Shown piece after piece: positions 52,386 through 60,455 of a stretch of 64,000 nucleotides of DNA; position 1 is the first letter of the stretch; every line of letters starts with the position of its first letter. This DNA is from Thermosipho africanus Ob7 (GTDB taxonomy: Bacteria > Thermotogota > Thermotogae > Thermotogales > Fervidobacteriaceae): the NCBI RefSeq assembly GCF_003351105.1, contig NZ_NKRG01000008.1, forward strand, positions 1 to 64,000. Reading direction: 5' to 3'. Both the position numbers and the translations under genes were made by a program. Below the pieces are notes generated by a model. That model had not been told where the DNA came from, did not search any database, and saw only the letters and a program-made list of their open reading frames with translations.

Positions 52386-52424
52386 TTCCACAAAAGCTAG
52401 GGGCTTTTTGTGGAAATTTTTGTT
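52386..52424 (+). terminator. Riboswitch terminator of the corrin-ring operon
   Basis: TTCCACAAAAGC pairs with GCTTTTTGTGGAA (one bulged T) across TAGGG and is followed by ATTTTTGTTT. The loop and tail match the other riboswitch's terminator while both stem arms have changed together. It is the expression platform ahead of cobT copy 2. Confidence 0.87.
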
Positions 52425-52449
52425 TAGATATATTCAAAGGGGGGATTTT

Positions 52450-53484
52450 GTGGATTTAAAACAAAAGGTTATTGATAGGCTAAATAACTTAACAAAACCG
52501 GTTAGAAGTCTTGGATATCTAGAAGACATCGCACTAAAGATGGCACTTATTCAAAACAAAGAAATTCCAGAATTGTTTAACGACAAGAGAGTATACGTCT
52601 TTGCATCAGATCATGGTGTTGTAGAAAATGGAGTTTCTGCATATCCTAAGGATGTTACTTATCAAATGGTTTTTAACTTTTTAAATGGTGGTGCTGCAAT
52701 AAATGTCTTTTCAAGACATGTTGGTGCAAAGGTTTATGTGGTTGATGCAGGCGTTGATTATGATTTTCAAGATAATCATTCATTGATAAAAATGAAGGTC
52801 GGTTATGGTACAAAAGATTTTACAAAAGGTCCTGCAATGAGTAGAGAGGAAGCAGAAAAGTGCATTGAGCTTGGTAAAAAAATAGCAAGAGAGGCAATAG
52901 AGGAAGGAGCAGATCTTCTTGCTGTGGGGGATATGGGGATAGGGAACACCACAACCGCTTCTGCGATTGCTGTTGCATTTGGATACAACATTGATGATAT
53001 TATCGACATTGGAACACCGCTTGATAGCGAAGGAATTAAAAGGAAAAGAGAGGCAATATTAAGAGCAATTGAAGTTAACAGGCCTGATCCAAATGACCCA
53101 ATAGATGTTCTTTCAAAGGTTGGAGGATACTGCATAGGTGAAATGGCAGGATTTATACTTGAAGCTGCACACTCTAAAGTTCCTGTCGTAATTGATGGTT
53201 TTCCCACCACTTCGGCATTTTTAATTTCCTACTATTTAGACAAAGATGTTATAAATTACGTATTTAGTGGACACAAATCTTACGTAAAAGGTCACAAAGT
53301 TATATTGGATTCTTTAAATTTGCGTCCTATTCTCGATCTTGATATGAGACTTGGTGAGGGAACAGGAGCAGTTCTTTCTATGCCACTTATAGAAGCAGCT
53401 ATAAAGATGATAAGGGAGATGGCTACCTTTGACTCAGCCAATGTTTCAAAGGGAATTGACCAGAATTTGGAGGATGTAAAATGA
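52450..53484 (+). CDS. cobT: Nicotinate-nucleotide:base phosphoribosyltransferase CobT, copy 2
   Basis: This is the second CobT paralogue. It has VFASDHGVVENGVSAYPK, GAAINVFSRH, GDMGIGNTTTASAI, GGYCIGEMAGFILEAAH and the catalytic Glu in MRLGEGTGAVLSM. I place the start at GTG 52450, five bases after AAAGGGGGG; an ATG at 52408 lies inside the terminator region. It encodes 344 residues and so has the N-terminal helices (KVIDRLNNLTKPVRSLGYLE) that copy 1 lacks. It leads the corrin-ring operon although the reaction belongs to the late pathway. It overlaps cbiX by four bases. Confidence 0.93.
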   Translation: MDLKQKVIDRLNNLTKPVRSLGYLEDIALKMALIQNKEIPELFNDKRVYVFASDHGVVENGVSAYPKDVTYQMVFNFLNGGAAINVFSRHVGAKVYVVDAGVDYDFQDNHSLIKMKVGYGTKDFTKGPAMSREEAEKCIELGKKIAREAIEEGADLLAVGDMGIGNTTTASAIAVAFGYNIDDIIDIGTPLDSEGIKRKREAILRAIEVNRPDPNDPIDVLSKVGGYCIGEMAGFILEAAHSKVPVVIDGFPTTSAFLISYYLDKDVINYVFSGHKSYVKGHKVILDSLNLRPILDLDMRLGEGTGAVLSMPLIEAAIKMIREMATFDSANVSKGIDQNLEDVK

Positions 53485-53828
53485 AGGGTATATTATTGGT
53501 TGCTCATGGTAGTAGAGTTCAAGAAACAAAAGAGATTGTATACAGATATTTTGAAGACTTACAAAGAAAATACAAAAATTGCAAATTGGGCTTTATGGAA
53601 TTTAACGAGCCAAGTATTGAAGATGCTGTAAAGGAATTTTTGAAAGAAAAGGTCGAGGAAATAGTTGTTCTTCCACTTTTCTTATTTGAAGGAATGCATA
53701 TAAAAAAAGATATTCCAGAAATTTTAGAAAAATATCCAATAAAGTTCAAGATATTAAAACCTATTTTGTACGACAAAAAGGTTTCAGATATTCTTTTTGA
53801 AAGGATTGAAAAAAGTGAAGTATACTGA
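53481..53828 (+). CDS. cbiX: Sirohydrochlorin cobaltochelatase, short CbiX (CbiXS)
   Basis: This inserts cobalt into sirohydrochlorin, the first committed step of the anaerobic route. It has the start MKGILLVAHGSRVQETKE, with the metal-binding His in VAHGSR, and the second His in LPLFLFEGMHIKKDIP (near residue 75). At 115 residues it is the half-size, dimer-forming form known from archaea. It overlaps cobT by four bases and cbiC by 14. Confidence 0.9.
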   Translation: MKGILLVAHGSRVQETKEIVYRYFEDLQRKYKNCKLGFMEFNEPSIEDAVKEFLKEKVEEIVVLPLFLFEGMHIKKDIPEILEKYPIKFKILKPILYDKKVSDILFERIEKSEVY

Positions 53829-54432
53829 TCCTTTTGAAATAGAGAAAAAGAGTTTTTTAATTATAAGAAAAAATTTGAAAAAAGAACACAAACCAGGTTA
53901 CTTGGATATTGTAACAAGGGTAATCCATGCAACTGCCGATTTTGAATTTGAAGAACTCTTAAGATTTAAAAATGATCCTATATCAGTTTTTAAAGAAACT
54001 GTGAAAAACGGTGCCAATATTGTAGTTGATACAAAGATGATTAAGGCTGGAATAAGTAAAAAATTCTTGGAAAAGTATAACGTGAAAGTAAAATGCTACA
54101 TAGATGATGAGGATGTAATAAATCAAGCAAGGATCTCCAATTGTACACGTTCAATTCTTGCTATGAAAAAAGCAGTTGAGGAAAAAAATAACGATATTTT
54201 TGTTATTGGAAATGCACCAACTGCATTATTTACTCTTTGCTCATATATTGAAAATTCATCATTTTTACCAAAACTAGTTATAGGTGTTCCTGTAGGTTTT
54301 GTTGGAGCACAAGAGTCGAAAGAAGTTTTAAATTTGCTTGATGTACCTTCTATTATTACAAAAGGTAGAAAAGGTGGAAGTACAGTAGCAGTTGCAATTG
54401 TTAATGCGCTTTTTAGACTGTTGGAGGAGTAG
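53815..54432 (+). CDS. cbiC: Cobalt-precorrin-8 methylmutase CbiC
   Basis: This moves a methyl group from C-11 to C-12 of the corrin ring. It has VTRVIHATADFEFEE with the catalytic His (near residue 37), NGANIVVDTKMIKAGI near 65, IGNAPTALFTLC near 128 and GVPVGFVGAQESKE near 155. I use GTG 53815, nine bases after AAAGGA; the TTG codons at 53797 and 53806 lie inside or before that site. This gives 205 residues, typical of CbiC. Confidence 0.9.
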   Translation: MKYTDPFEIEKKSFLIIRKNLKKEHKPGYLDIVTRVIHATADFEFEELLRFKNDPISVFKETVKNGANIVVDTKMIKAGISKKFLEKYNVKVKCYIDDEDVINQARISNCTRSILAMKKAVEEKNNDIFVIGNAPTALFTLCSYIENSSFLPKLVIGVPVGFVGAQESKEVLNLLDVPSIITKGRKGGSTVAVAIVNALFRLLEE

Positions 54433-54433
54433 C

Positions 54434-55489
54434 ATGAAAAAGGAATTAAGGTATGGATACACAACTGGTTCTTGCGCAACTGCAGCAGCTAAAGCAGCAA
54501 CTTACATGCTCTTTAACGATGAAATTTTAAAGAGTGTAAAAATAGATCTTCCAATTGGAAAAGAGATAGAGATTGATATTTTTTACATCGAAAGAAAAGA
54601 AGGAGAAGTTATTTGTGGGGTAAGAAAAGATGCAGGTGATGATCCAGACGTTACCCACAACATGATAATATATGCTAAAGCAGAAAAATCGAAAGAGTTT
54701 TTAATAACCGGTGGAGAGGGGATAGGGGTAGTTACAAAAAAAGGTCTTCCACTGCAAGTAGGAGATTATGCAATAAACCCTGTTCCAAGAAAAATGATAG
54801 AAAGTGAAGTAAAGAAGGTTTTACCAGAAGGAGAAAATGTAAAAATTACAATTTTTGCACCGGAAGGAAAATACATTGCTAAAAGAACGCTTAATCCCAA
54901 ACTTGGAATAATCGGAGGTATTTCAATACTTGGTACTACAGGCATAGTAGAGCCTTTGTCAGATGAGGCGTATAAAAAAACAATAGATCTTGAAATTTCA
55001 ATGGCAAGCAGCGAAAGTAATGAAATTTGTCTTGTATTTGGAAATTATGGAAAAAATTTTACAACTCTTTCTTCTAAGATGCCGCTTGTTACTATGGGAA
55101 ATTACGTTGGTTTTGCTCTTGAATCTTCTTGCAAGCATAGAATAAAAAAAGTATATCTTGTGGGTCAAATTGGAAAAATGATAAAAGTAGCGGGTGGAAT
55201 TTTCAATACCTACAGTTACATTGCAGATGCAAGAAATGAGATTTTTACTGCTTACCTTTCATTGTATGGACTTGATAGAGGTATTCTAGAAAAAGTTATG
55301 AATGCAAACACAACTGAAGAAATACTCGATTTAATAGAAGGAAAAGTTGGAAAAGATTTTTTTGAAAATCTTGCACTAAGGATCAAAGAAAAATGCACTC
55401 AATACGTAAAGGGGTGTCTTGAGGTAGAAGTTGAGATATTTTCACTAAAAAAAGGGCATCTTGCAAAGACCTGGAGTGATTTTAAATGA
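54434..55489 (+). CDS. cbiD: Cobalt-precorrin-5B C1-methyltransferase CbiD
   Basis: This methylates C-1 of the ring in the anaerobic pathway. It starts with the CbiD hallmark LRYGYTTGSCATAAAKAA, followed by DAGDDPDVTHN near residue 74 and GGEGIGVVTKKGLPLQVGDY near 95. FNTYSYIADARNEIF appears near 257. The start at ATG 54434 follows GGAGGAG; an ATG at 54392 lies within cbiC. It encodes 351 residues, a normal length, one base after cbiC and overlapping cbiE by four bases. Confidence 0.94.
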   Translation: MKKELRYGYTTGSCATAAAKAATYMLFNDEILKSVKIDLPIGKEIEIDIFYIERKEGEVICGVRKDAGDDPDVTHNMIIYAKAEKSKEFLITGGEGIGVVTKKGLPLQVGDYAINPVPRKMIESEVKKVLPEGENVKITIFAPEGKYIAKRTLNPKLGIIGGISILGTTGIVEPLSDEAYKKTIDLEISMASSESNEICLVFGNYGKNFTTLSSKMPLVTMGNYVGFALESSCKHRIKKVYLVGQIGKMIKVAGGIFNTYSYIADARNEIFTAYLSLYGLDRGILEKVMNANTTEEILDLIEGKVGKDFFENLALRIKEKCTQYVKGCLEVEVEIFSLKKGHLAKTWSDFK

Positions 55490-56085
55490 TAACGGTGGTT
55501 GGAGTTGGACCTGGCAATCCAAAACTTTTAACTTCTTATGCTCTTAAAAAAATTAAAGAAGCTAAAGTGCTGGTAGGAGGCCAAAGATTACTTGAACAAT
55601 TTGATACAAGGGCCAAAAAAATACCGTATGATAGGAATTTTGATCTGAAAAGCATTGATAAATTAGGAGATGGTGTAGTAATTCTTGCCTCTGGTGATCC
55701 ATTGTTATATGGAATAGCCAACACGTTACTTAAAAACTTTGGAAAAGAAAAAATTGAAATTATCCCTGGAATAAGTTGTGTTCAATACATGGCATCTAAA
55801 TTAAAAGTCTCTCTTAATGATGCAAAGATTGTGAGCTTTCATGGAAGAAAAGGAAAGTTAGAAGAAATATTAAACTACAAAAAGATATTCATTTTTACTG
55901 ATAAGGTAAATACGCCGCAAAAGATAGCAAAAGATTTGAGGAAAGCAAGTTGTACTGATTACGTGATCTTTGTAGGAGAAAATCTTTCGTATGAGAATGA
56001 AAAGATTTGTAGATTTACTTTGAAAGAACTTGCAGAGTATGAATATGAATTTGGAATAAATCTTGTTCTTCTTCTCGGGGAGTAG
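55486..56085 (+). CDS. cbiE: Cobalt-precorrin-7 C5-methyltransferase CbiE
   Basis: This is an SAM-dependent tetrapyrrole methylase. It has VVGVGPGNPKLLTSYALKKI at the N-terminus, ILASGDPLLYGIANTLLK near residue 65 and IIPGISCVQYMASKL near 90. It encodes 199 residues and works with CbiT, whose gene follows five bases later; in many bacteria the two are fused as CobL. Confidence 0.92.
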   Translation: MITVVGVGPGNPKLLTSYALKKIKEAKVLVGGQRLLEQFDTRAKKIPYDRNFDLKSIDKLGDGVVILASGDPLLYGIANTLLKNFGKEKIEIIPGISCVQYMASKLKVSLNDAKIVSFHGRKGKLEEILNYKKIFIFTDKVNTPQKIAKDLRKASCTDYVIFVGENLSYENEKICRFTLKELAEYEYEFGINLVLLLGE

Positions 56086-56090
56086 ATCTT

Positions 56091-56636
56091 ATGTATTTTG
56101 ATGATGAATTTTTTTTGCATGAAAATACACCTATTACTAAATCTGAAATAAGGGCAATTGTGTATTCAAAGCTTAATTTGAATAAAAAGGATGTATTTTG
56201 GGACATAGGTGCAGGAAGTGGAGCAGTTTCAATAGAAGCCTCCTTTTTGTGCAAGAAGGTTTTTGCTGTTGAAAAAAAGTTGGAGAGGGTAAAGACAATA
56301 AACGAAAATATAAGGCGGGCAAAAGCAAAAAATATTGATGTGATATTGGGAGAAGCTCCACAGGCTCTTGAAGCTCTTCCTTCTCCGACAAAGGTATTTA
56401 TAGGGGGAAGTGAGGATAAGACTCTTGAATTATTAACGACTGTAGAAAGAAAAATTTTAAATGGTGGAATAATTGTAGCAACATCTATAACGCTTGAAAC
56501 ATTGTATATGATTGATAATTTTTACAAAGAGCAGAAGAAAGAAATAATACAGGTTGGAGTAACAAAATTAAGTTCACATAAAAAAAGAATGTTTATAGCA
56601 AGAAACCCTATATTTATAATTACCGTTTGGAGGTGA
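56091..56636 (+). CDS. cbiT: Cobalt-precorrin-6B C15-methyltransferase (decarboxylating) CbiT
   Basis: This methylates C-15 and removes the acetate carboxyl at C-12. It is a class I methyltransferase, unlike its neighbours: TPITKSEIRAIVYSKL at the start, the SAM loop VFWDIGAGSGAVSIEAS near residue 37, AVEKKLERVKTINEN near 60 and KVFIGGSEDKT near 102. It encodes 181 residues, normal for CbiT. Its stop TGA lies inside the ribosome-binding site of cbiL and is the only stop separating the two genes, which share a reading frame. Confidence 0.92.
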   Translation: MYFDDEFFLHENTPITKSEIRAIVYSKLNLNKKDVFWDIGAGSGAVSIEASFLCKKVFAVEKKLERVKTINENIRRAKAKNIDVILGEAPQALEALPSPTKVFIGGSEDKTLELLTTVERKILNGGIIVATSITLETLYMIDNFYKEQKKEIIQVGVTKLSSHKKRMFIARNPIFIITVWR

Positions 56637-56642
56637 ATCCTT

Positions 56643-57281
56643 ATACTATTTGGTGTTGGAATTTTCCCAGAAGATAATATTACATTGGCGGCTATTGAGG
56701 CACTTAAAAGTTCTAAATATATATTTTGCCCAAGAACGGAAAGCGGGTCAATTGCAGCAGAGCTGGTTAAAAAATATGTTCAAAAAGATATAGAATTTAT
56801 TGATTTTCCAATGGGGAAAGACATAAAGATAGATGTCTCAAGGATTTTAAAATCACTTTTAGAAAATAAAAATGTTTCTTTTGTATCAATCGGGGATCCA
56901 CTTTTTTATAGCACGTTTCTTTACATAATGGATGTTGCAAAAAAATATGAAATAGAGATAAAGGTATTTCCAACGATTACTTCTTTTTCTTTAGCAGCAT
57001 CGAAGATTAATTTGCCAATTGCGTTAAAAGACGAAGGTATTTCAGTTGTTCCAGGAACTAATTTGAAACTGTTAGAAAAAGCAGTTAACATTTTTGACAA
57101 TATAGTGGTTATAAAGCCAAACAGAAATTTTTTGAAAATAGTTGATATTTTAAAAGATAAAGGTTTTAAAATATACATCTTTGAAAACCTTGGTTTTGAA
57201 AATGAAAGGGTATTTGTAGAAGATATTCCTGAAAGTATTGGGTATCTTTCGATAATTATTGCAAAGCGAGGGATAAAATAA
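56643..57281 (+). CDS. cbiL: Cobalt-precorrin-2 C20-methyltransferase CbiL, apparent ATA start
   Basis: This is a tetrapyrrole methylase that adds the C-20 methyl group. It has LFGVGIFPEDNITLAAIEAL at the N-terminus (the GVG SAM loop), YIFCPRTESGS near residue 27, FVSIGDPLFYSTFLYIMD near 80 and FPTITSFSLAASKINLP near 108. GGAGGTG (56629-56635) lies exactly seven bases before an ATA codon at 56643, and no ATG, GTG or TTG is in frame until 56685, which would remove the SAM loop. I therefore annotate ATA as start (212 residues). The family can be slightly longer (220-240). Confidence 0.82.
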   Translation: MLFGVGIFPEDNITLAAIEALKSSKYIFCPRTESGSIAAELVKKYVQKDIEFIDFPMGKDIKIDVSRILKSLLENKNVSFVSIGDPLFYSTFLYIMDVAKKYEIEIKVFPTITSFSLAASKINLPIALKDEGISVVPGTNLKLLEKAVNIFDNIVVIKPNRNFLKIVDILKDKGFKIYIFENLGFENERVFVEDIPESIGYLSIIIAKRGIK

Positions 57282-58040
57282 ATGGTTTATTTTATTGGAG
57301 CAGGTCCAGGGGATCCGGAGCTTTTAACTTTGAAGGGATATAAGATATTGAAAAGTTGTCAAGTTGTTATTTATGCGGGCTCTCTTGTAAATCCAGAGAT
57401 ATTAAACTTTGCAGATAAAAATGCAAAGGTATATGATAGCTCGAAGATGACGTTGGAAGAAATATTAGAAGTAATAAGGCGGTATAAAGATAAAGATATA
57501 GCAAGACTTCATACAGGTGATCCATCGCTGTTTGGAGCAATAAATGAGCAGATAGAGCTTTTAGAAAAAGAAGGTATTCCATACAAGATTATTCCTGGAG
57601 TAAGTTCTATATTTGCTGGTGCTGCAAGTTTGAAAAGAGAACTTACAGTTCCTGAAATTACCCAAACAGTCATTATTACAAGGTATGGAAAAAGAACATA
57701 TGTCCCGGAAGAACTAGAAAAACTTTCAAAACACAATGCAACCTTGGTTTTGTTTTTAAGTGTAAAATACCTGAAAGAGATTGTTGATATTTTAAAGAGA
57801 AATTATCCAAGTAATACACCAATTTCAATTGTGTACAAAGCAAGCTGGAAAGATGAAAATGTCGTAAGTGGTACACTTGAGGATATTGTTGAAAAAGCAG
57901 GAAACATTGAAAGTACAGCGTTGATATATGTGGGACGTTTCTTGGAAGATATTAAGACAAGATCGAAATTGTATGATAAAACATTTTCTCACATGTATAG
58001 AAGGTCAGAATATGAAGATAGCAGTTCTTTCGATAACTAA
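57282..58040 (+). CDS. cbiF: Cobalt-precorrin-4 C11-methyltransferase CbiF
   Basis: This is a tetrapyrrole methylase acting at C-11. It has YFIGAGPGDPELLTLKGYKI at the N-terminus, VVIYAGSLVNPEIL near residue 30, ARLHTGDPSLFGAINEQ near 73 and IPGVSSIFAGAASLKRELTVPE near 105; that last stretch is a CbiF hallmark. It encodes 252 residues, normal length. It starts directly after cbiL and overlaps cbiG by 29 bases. Confidence 0.95.
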   Translation: MVYFIGAGPGDPELLTLKGYKILKSCQVVIYAGSLVNPEILNFADKNAKVYDSSKMTLEEILEVIRRYKDKDIARLHTGDPSLFGAINEQIELLEKEGIPYKIIPGVSSIFAGAASLKRELTVPEITQTVIITRYGKRTYVPEELEKLSKHNATLVLFLSVKYLKEIVDILKRNYPSNTPISIVYKASWKDENVVSGTLEDIVEKAGNIESTALIYVGRFLEDIKTRSKLYDKTFSHMYRRSEYEDSSSFDN

Positions 58041-59004
58041 AAACGGTGCAGAACTTTCAAAAAAACTTTTTAATTCTATTGAATGTGATGTGTATGTAAA
58101 AGAAGATTTTAAATTTAACGGAGCAAAAATTATAAATTTTCCTTTGAAAAGGTTTGTAAAGAAAATTTTTAAAATGTACGATGCTCTTGTCTTTATCATG
58201 GCAACAGGTATCGTTGTAAGGGTGGTAGCAGATTGTTTGAAAGATAAATTTGAGGATCCAGCAGTAGTTGTAATAGATGAAAAAGGAAAATTTGTTATAA
58301 GCCTCCTATCTGGACACGTTGGTGGGGCAAATGAACTTGCAAAGAGGCTTTCAAAAATTTTAGACGCTGTACCTGTTATAACTACTGCATCAGATGTAAA
58401 TGGTATTGAGTCAATTGATATGATAGCCAAAAGGTATGGTTTTGAAATAGAAAGGCGAGAAGATCTATCAAAGGTTAGTGCAGCTATAGTAAACAAGGAA
58501 CATGTCGACTTCATATTAGATTCTGAACTTGATATAGATGTTGAAAGTAAAAGCTACATTGATTCAACAGCACAGGTTTATATTACAAACAAAGTTGTTT
58601 TTTCCAAAAAACCACATGTCATATTAAGGCCAAAAAATCTAGTAGTAGGCATAGGTTGCAAGAAAAATTTAGAATTTAAAAAGCTTTTGCAATTTGTTGA
58701 AAGCTCGCTTGTATTTTTAAATTTGTCAAAAAATAGCATTAGAGCAATTGCAACTATCGAATTAAAAAAGAAAGAAGATGCGCTGCTAAAACTTTCAAAG
58801 TATTTAAATGTACCGCTTAAGATTTATTCGGTTGAGGATATTAAAAAGGTTGAAAGTTTGTTTGAAGGCTCAGAGTTTGTAAAAAAAATAATTGGTGTGG
58901 GGTCAGTTGCAAGACCAGTTGGGTACCTTGAAAGTAACATGGGAAAGGAACTGTTTTATTCAAAAAAAGATGGAATGGTACTTTCAATTTATCAGGATAG
59001 GTGA
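58012..59004 (+). CDS. cbiG: Cobalt-precorrin-5A hydrolase CbiG
   Basis: This opens the ring lactone and expels acetaldehyde in the anaerobic route. It starts MKIAVLSITKNGAELSKKL, has VFIMATGIVVRVVAD near residue 65, ISLLSGHVGGANELAKRL near 98 and VITTASDVNG near 124. The C-terminal domain is visible from VVGIGCKKN near 213 and ends with GVGSVARPVGYL. I use ATG 58012 with AAGG upstream, giving 330 residues; an ATG at 57928 lies far inside cbiF. Confidence 0.93.
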   Translation: MKIAVLSITKNGAELSKKLFNSIECDVYVKEDFKFNGAKIINFPLKRFVKKIFKMYDALVFIMATGIVVRVVADCLKDKFEDPAVVVIDEKGKFVISLLSGHVGGANELAKRLSKILDAVPVITTASDVNGIESIDMIAKRYGFEIERREDLSKVSAAIVNKEHVDFILDSELDIDVESKSYIDSTAQVYITNKVVFSKKPHVILRPKNLVVGIGCKKNLEFKKLLQFVESSLVFLNLSKNSIRAIATIELKKKEDALLKLSKYLNVPLKIYSVEDIKKVESLFEGSEFVKKIIGVGSVARPVGYLESNMGKELFYSKKDGMVLSIYQDR

Positions 59005-59007
59005 TAT

Positions 59008-59721
59008 ATGATGATAAAACTTGTGGGAATTGGACCAGGTGATTTGCAGTATTTAACGTTTAGGGCAAAGGATGCGTTAGAAAAATGTGATGTGGTAATA
59101 GGTTATGAAAAATATGTCGAGCAAATTGCAGAGTTAATAAAATCAAAAGTGATATACAAATACAAAATGGGACAAGAAGAGGAAAGATGTAAAAGAGCAG
59201 TGGAGTTGTCAAATGAAGGAAAAGATGTTTGTCTTGTCTGTGGGGGAGATCCTGGTATTTACAGCCTTTCAAGTATAATTCTAAATTTAACAGATAATGT
59301 TGAAATTATTCCTGGTATTTCTGCTTTAAATGCCTGTGCTAGCATTTTGGGATCACCTATAAGCAATGATTTTGTTGTCTTGAGCTTTTCAGATTATAAC
59401 GTGGACATTTCAGAGATAAAGAAAAGAGTTGAACTTGCTTGCAAGGTAGATTTTGTGATGGTTATTTATAACCCCATAAGCAAGGTTAGATTGGAAAAAA
59501 CTAAAGAAATATTTCAGGTTATTGTGGATAACAAGCCGGCTAAAACAAAAGTAGCATTAGTAAAAAATTGCTACAGAGCAGATTTTAGTATGAGAATAAT
59601 AGAGCTTTCTCAAATATTTGAAAACATCGATTTTATAGACATGAATACAACAGTGATAGTTGGAAACAAATATACATACGAAAATTTTGGAAGATTAATT
59701 ACACCAAGGTGGTACAAATGA
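59008..59721 (+). CDS. cbiH: Cobalt-precorrin-3B C17-methyltransferase CbiH
   Basis: This is a tetrapyrrole methylase that contracts the ring and methylates C-17. It has KLVGIGPGDLQYLTFRAKDA, VVIGYEKYVEQI near residue 30, VCLVCGGDPGIYSLSS near 72 and IIPGISALNACASILGSPI near 97. MVIYNPISKVRL near 150 and TTVIVGNKYTY near 215 are typical of CbiH/CobJ. It encodes 237 residues. It overlaps cbiJ by four bases. Confidence 0.94.
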   Translation: MMIKLVGIGPGDLQYLTFRAKDALEKCDVVIGYEKYVEQIAELIKSKVIYKYKMGQEEERCKRAVELSNEGKDVCLVCGGDPGIYSLSSIILNLTDNVEIIPGISALNACASILGSPISNDFVVLSFSDYNVDISEIKKRVELACKVDFVMVIYNPISKVRLEKTKEIFQVIVDNKPAKTKVALVKNCYRADFSMRIIELSQIFENIDFIDMNTTVIVGNKYTYENFGRLITPRWYK

Positions 59722-60455
59722 TACTTGTTTTATCTGGAACAAGTGTAGGAAGAAAAGTCGCAGATGCGCTTTCAAGAAAATATAAAGTGCTAGTTTCTAC
59801 AAAAACAGAGTATGGAAAAAAATTAATAAATGAAAATAAAAATTTAAAGGCTGTATATGGAGAACTTGATAGAGAAAGTCTAAAGAGTTTAATTTTGGAA
59901 AACAATATCAAAGTTATAGTCGATGCAACTCATCCTTTTGCAACTATTATTAGTAAAATAGCTTTTTCAGTTTCAAAAGAACTAAATGTGGATTATATAA
60001 GGTACTTAGAGGAAGAAGAAAAAGTTTCATATGAAAATGCAATATATGTGGAAGGACACAGTCAGGCAAAAGAAAAATGCTATGATTTTGACAATATTTT
60101 CTTAACCATAGGGACTAAGAATTTGGCAGTGTATAAGGATTTGATTGATTCAAAGAATGTTTTTGTGAGGGTACTTCCAACGGTTGAATCAATAAAGGTT
60201 TGTGAGGATTTGAATATTTTACCCAAAAATATAATAGCCATGCAGGGACCGTTTTCTAAGGAGCTTAATTATATTTTGTTTAAAGAAACAGAGGCCCAGG
60301 TAGTTGTTACAAAGGAGAGTAATCTCTTTGAAAAGGTAGAAGCTGCAAAACGACTTGGAATACATTTGATTATTGTTAAAAGACCTAAAGAAGTTGGTAG
60401 GAAAAAGGTAAGCAGTATAGATGAACTAATGAGGGTGATAAAGGATGCTGAATAA
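59718..60455 (+). CDS. cbiJ: Cobalt-precorrin-6A reductase CbiJ/CobK
   Basis: This reduces cobalt-precorrin-6A with NAD(P)H. It starts MILVLSGTSVGRKVADALS, has IVDATHPFATIISKIAF (near residue 74) and IRYLEEE, and ends with VVTKESNLFEKVEAAKRLGI and IIVKRP, all family features. The ATG at 59718 overlaps the cbiH stop (ATGA); a GTG at 59709 is less likely. It encodes 245 residues and overlaps hemA by 11 bases. Confidence 0.92.
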   Translation: MILVLSGTSVGRKVADALSRKYKVLVSTKTEYGKKLINENKNLKAVYGELDRESLKSLILENNIKVIVDATHPFATIISKIAFSVSKELNVDYIRYLEEEEKVSYENAIYVEGHSQAKEKCYDFDNIFLTIGTKNLAVYKDLIDSKNVFVRVLPTVESIKVCEDLNILPKNIIAMQGPFSKELNYILFKETEAQVVVTKESNLFEKVEAAKRLGIHLIIVKRPKEVGRKKVSSIDELMRVIKDAE

